Both the position numbers and the translations under genes were made by a program. From Micromonosporaceae bacterium (GTDB lineage Bacteria > Actinomycetota > Actinomycetes > Mycobacteriales > Micromonosporaceae), in the NCBI GenBank assembly GCA_016926535.1, contig JAFGOK010000618.1, positions 1 through 52,982 of the forward strand: DNA of 52,982 nucleotides, read 5' to 3'. Shown here one piece after another: positions 50,699 through 52,982 of the stretch. Numbering within the stretch: the first letter of the stretch is position 1; the number at the start of each line of letters is the position of its first letter. The notes under the pieces are model-generated. The model did not search any database. It was not told the origin of the DNA and worked only from the letters and a program-made list of their open reading frames with translations.

Positions 50699-51283
50699 TC
50701 AGCGTGTCGAGGTCCGTGATTCCGGATGCGTGGTCGCGTACACCTGTTCTGCCACGTCAAGGGCGGGGCCCCAGCCGAAGGCGGTGATCTGTTCGTCGCC
50801 GCTGCCTGGCTGGTGCGGCTCGAAGCCACCGGTACCGAGGAGGACCTGGATTCCCTCGGCCCGCAGATCCTCGACGGCCAGCCGCAGCGGGCGGCGGGCG
50901 GCCAGGGCGGTGTTGATGAAGGGCAGCACGATCACGGGTACTCCAGCGCCGACGCATTCGGAGAGGATGTCGAGGGCGTAGGTGTCGGCGATCCCGGCGG
51001 CGAGCTTGCAGATGGTGTTGGCGGTAGCCGGAGCGACGATGACCGCGTCGGCGTGGGGACGGGACCGTCGCGGTTCCCCCGGGGCACGGTGGGCGTGGCG
51101 CACCGGGTATCCGGTCTGCTGTTCCAGGGCGGGGCAGTCGAGGAAGGGTAGGCCGGCGGGGGTCGCCGTGAGGTAGGCACGCCACCCGGCGGCCTGGGCC
51201 AGGGCTACCAGCGCGCCGACGTCCCGAGCCGGCCCGGCGCCACACACGATGATCGACAGGGTCTTGGTGGGTGTTGCGGTCAC
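50699..51283 (-). CDS. Flavoprotein of the Dfp/CoaC (phosphopantothenoylcysteine decarboxylase-like) family
   Basis: 194 aa from GTG 51283 (GGAG seven bases upstream); the open frame runs to 51604 but overlaps the acetyltransferase gene. A Rossmann-like start (LSIIVCGAGPARDVGALVALA) is followed by DAVIVAPATANTICKLAAGIADTYAL, the flavin-binding and His/Asn-type signature region of HFCD flavoproteins, and VPVIVLPFINTALA. Such FMN proteins decarboxylate cysteine-ended substrates. The stand-alone form common in actinomycetes is not the bifunctional CoaBC, and its substrate is unknown. It is grouped with a GNAT and a TPR regulator on the same strand. Confidence 0.8.
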   Translation of the reverse strand: MTATPTKTLSIIVCGAGPARDVGALVALAQAAGWRAYLTATPAGLPFLDCPALEQQTGYPVRHAHRAPGEPRRSRPHADAVIVAPATANTICKLAAGIADTYALDILSECVGAGVPVIVLPFINTALAARRPLRLAVEDLRAEGIQVLLGTGGFEPHQPGSGDEQITAFGWGPALDVAEQVYATTHPESRTSTR

Positions 51284-51326
51284 CGGTGGGCTCCGATCCG
51301 GTCGGCCAGGTCGCAGACAGCGGCGT

Positions 51327-51884
51327 TCACGCCAGGGGCAGCACCAGCGGCAGCGGGATGACCATCGCCTCGAAGCGGGGGCTGTCGGGGAACGGCTGGA
51401 GGTGGCCCACCAGGTGCCAGCCCCACCGGAGATACAGCTCCCGGGCGGGGTTGTCGTCGCGAACCAGCAGCGTCGCCCGTTCCTCCGGCCGGGCTCCGAG
51501 AAGCTCGTCGTGCAGTCGGTGCGCGTGGCCGCGTCGCTGGTGGGCTCGGCGGACCAGGATCTCGCGGAACGCGAAGGTCCGCTGGCCGGTCTCGCGGATG
51601 ACATCGGGATCGGTGACCTCCGCGCCCCGCCACCACAGGGTGTTCGCCGGCAGGGTACCGCCGAAGGCGTACCCGATGAGCCCCTCGCCGATCCGCGCGG
51701 TGACCAGGTCGAATCCTGGGCTGAGTAGGTAGTTGTCCAGGCGCTCGCCGAACCGCTGGCCGGAGTAGAACGGGTTGTCGAGCAGATCGGCGCGGGCGTC
51801 GAGGTGGACGTCGATCAGCTCGTCGCGGAGCGGGTCGGCGTGCTGGGCATCGTGATGGGCCAGGGTGGGTTCACGGGGGGTCAC
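51327..51884 (-). CDS. GNAT-family N-acetyltransferase
   Basis: 185 aa. The acetyl-CoA-binding motif A appears as FREILVRRAHQRRGHAHRLHDEL, a variant of the Q/RxxGxG/A pattern. An ATLLVRDDNPARELYLRWGW segment corresponds to the family's C-terminal strand and helix. The N-terminal half (LIDVHLDARADLLDNPFYSG) is typical of actinobacterial GNATs of unknown substrate. Its start overlaps the stop of the preceding TPR gene by 4 bp, and 43 bp separate it from the flavoprotein start, so the three genes probably form an operon. Confidence 0.8.
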   Translation of the reverse strand: MTPREPTLAHHDAQHADPLRDELIDVHLDARADLLDNPFYSGQRFGERLDNYLLSPGFDLVTARIGEGLIGYAFGGTLPANTLWWRGAEVTDPDVIRETGQRTFAFREILVRRAHQRRGHAHRLHDELLGARPEERATLLVRDDNPARELYLRWGWHLVGHLQPFPDSPRFEAMVIPLPLVLPLA

Positions 51885-52982
51885 CGGCTTGTGTCTCCTG
51901 ACTTCGCTGATGGCAGGGAGATTTCGTGTCGTAGCGCGGCGACGTCGCCTCGTCGATGCTCGACTGATGGGACGGCCTGCAGGACGTGGTGTGCGACTTC
52001 GCGGACCATTCCAATGCGGTGGGTCGCGGGCAGTCCGTCAAGGACGAGGTGGGCGTGCTGGACGCCCTGGGAGACATCGCCTTGACGGACCAGGCAGAGT
52101 GCCTGGTGGAGTCGGACCTGGACGCATCCGGCCGACTGCTGGCGGGGATAGCGGGCAAGGGCGTTGGCGTGAGCGACCTCGGCCTGCCGGGTGTTGCCGA
52201 GGTAGGTGTGGACGAAACTCGCCGTATGCCACAGCCGCACCTCCGGCCAGGTGTAGGCGGACATGGGGTCGCCTGTGATCGCGGCGGGGAGCCGCTCGAA
52301 GACGTCCCTCACCTGGTCCAGTGCCTTCAGGGCTTCCGCCGGGCGTCCCAGGAGTGCCAGGGTCTGAGCACGGGCGGCGTACACCGATCCCGAGCCCATG
52401 CCCGGCACGGCGGTGATCGCCATGGTTTCCTCGGCGGCGTCGAGAAGCTCTGTGAGGGGTCGGTGGTCGTAGAGGCCGTGGATGATCTCCCTGCCCCGGA
52501 CCCATACCCGGACGCTGGGCTCGGTGGAAGCGTCTGCCAGCCGCTTGGCGGTACGCCACCAGCGCAGGCTGATTCTGGGGTTGCCGAGGTCGCTGGTGGC
52601 CTGGGCGAGGAAGCCGCACAGCTGGGCCATGACCCGGTGCATGGTGTGCCGGTCGGCTTCGGTGTGGAGGCGGCCGAGGTGTTCCTGGGCGAGGGCGAGA
52701 TCAACAGTGAGGTCTTCCAGGAGATCCCGAGGCGCGGTGGTCGCTGTGGAGGTTCCGTAGTCCCAGGCGATCTGCTCCCACTCGGCGAGGTCGACCTGGT
52801 CGCTGTCGGTAGCGCTGCGGGCGAGCCGATGGCGCAGCGACTCGGCGGCTGCGGGGTCTGCCCATCCCATGCTGCCCAGGGCGGCGAGTCCGGTGAGTAG
52901 CTCACGACGTCGCATGTCGGGGACCTCCGGGGCGTATCCCGCTGGGCTCGCCGAGCCGCCTGCCGGTAGTCCGAACGCGAGC
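51881..52982 (-). CDS. TPR-type regulatory protein (partial, N-terminus beyond the window)
   Basis: An ATG at 52915 would give 344 aa starting MRRRELLTGLAALGS. However the frame stays open to the window edge and reads LAFGLPAGGSASPAGYAPEV just before that Met. Actinobacterial XRE regulators of this type have an N-terminal HTH, a variable linker, then an [DV]RR(D/E)FL-x-G motif and a helical TPR-like domain. The visible part is the linker plus TPR-like region (HTEADRHTMHRVMAQLCGFL, GNPRISLRWWRTAKRLAD, GRPAEALKALDQV). I therefore think the HTH lies outside the window. The 4-bp overlap with the GNAT gene suggests co-translation. Confidence 0.65.
   Translation of the reverse strand, partial: LAFGLPAGGSASPAGYAPEVPDMRRRELLTGLAALGSMGWADPAAAESLRHRLARSATDSDQVDLAEWEQIAWDYGTSTATTAPRDLLEDLTVDLALAQEHLGRLHTEADRHTMHRVMAQLCGFLAQATSDLGNPRISLRWWRTAKRLADASTEPSVRVWVRGREIIHGLYDHRPLTELLDAAEETMAITAVPGMGSGSVYAARAQTLALLGRPAEALKALDQVRDVFERLPAAITGDPMSAYTWPEVRLWHTASFVHTYLGNTRQAEVAHANALARYPRQQSAGCVQVRLHQALCLVRQGDVSQGVQHAHLVLDGLPATHRIGMVREVAHHVLQAVPSVEHRRGDVAALRHEISLPSAKSGDTSR

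Noticed and set aside
1-52982. CRISPR arrays, tRNA or rRNA genes
   Set aside because: No regularly spaced repeats and no cloverleaf or rRNA-like sequence were noticed on reading. A tRNAscan or CRISPR search was not possible.

Overview
The window is very GC-rich and carries long antisense shadow ORFs, frequent GTG starts, and TGATG/ATGA stop-start overlaps. It comes from a high-GC actinomycete, probably a Streptomyces- or Micromonospora-like genus; I cannot name the species. Nearly everything is accessory DNA: transposon remnants, one large membrane/GTPase/vWA-MoxR locus, and one large helicase-methylase-nuclease defence island.

(1) 0.7-7.2 kb is a mobile-element scrapyard. A minus-strand, translationally coupled Tn554-like operon has a truncated first tyrosine recombinase, two full recombinases and a DUF6262/TnpC-like protein. 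It is followed by a 5'-truncated IS701-type transposase butted against a 3'-truncated IS5-type transposase that has an in-frame amber codon.

(2) 7.8-29 kb holds two convergent operons meeting at a perfect 20-bp-arm hairpin (20291-20335). The plus arm encodes a SEDS (RodA/FtsW) glycosyltransferase fused to a penicillin-binding transpeptidase, a possible FHA-like protein, a membrane-anchored divergent protein kinase, a small one-TM protein, a zinc-ribbon double-GTPase-type protein, and two paralogous proteins of unknown function with C-terminal TM segments. The minus arm encodes a VMAP-like signalling protein, a MoxR AAA+ ATPase, a vWA protein fused to a second copy of the same GTPase, and a four-TM DUF4407 protein. 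Divergent from the VMAP gene is a 107-aa two-TM protein. Its C-terminal tail and the N-terminal region of the VMAP protein share a 16-residue Q/N/G motif with 8 identities and no gap, the arrangement expected of amyloid-type signal transfer to a membrane effector. I read the region as one vWA-MoxR/GTPase-centred conflict or cell-envelope stress system that includes its own peptidoglycan synthase.

(3) An IS110 relic (29.2-29.5 kb) precedes the defence island (29.9-50.7 kb). A plus-strand gene encodes an HTH-N6 methyltransferase. A tight minus-strand operon runs from 50166 to 31534: kinase-DEAD helicase-DUF1998-nuclease (2080 aa), SNF2 helicase (DrmD-like), Eco57I/PglX/DrmMI-like methylase, DUF4357-McrB, McrC, and RelE-like-UvrD helicase. 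This mixes DISARM-, Pgl- and McrBC-like parts but matches none of these systems as usually defined. The HTH-methylase gene and the helicase operon share a 14-bp promoter motif with one mismatch. A broken drmD-like 5' relic lies just upstream of the operon.

(4) 50.7-53.0 kb is a small minus-strand housekeeping-like cluster: TPR/regulator protein (open at the window edge), GNAT acetyltransferase and a Dfp/CoaC-type flavoprotein.
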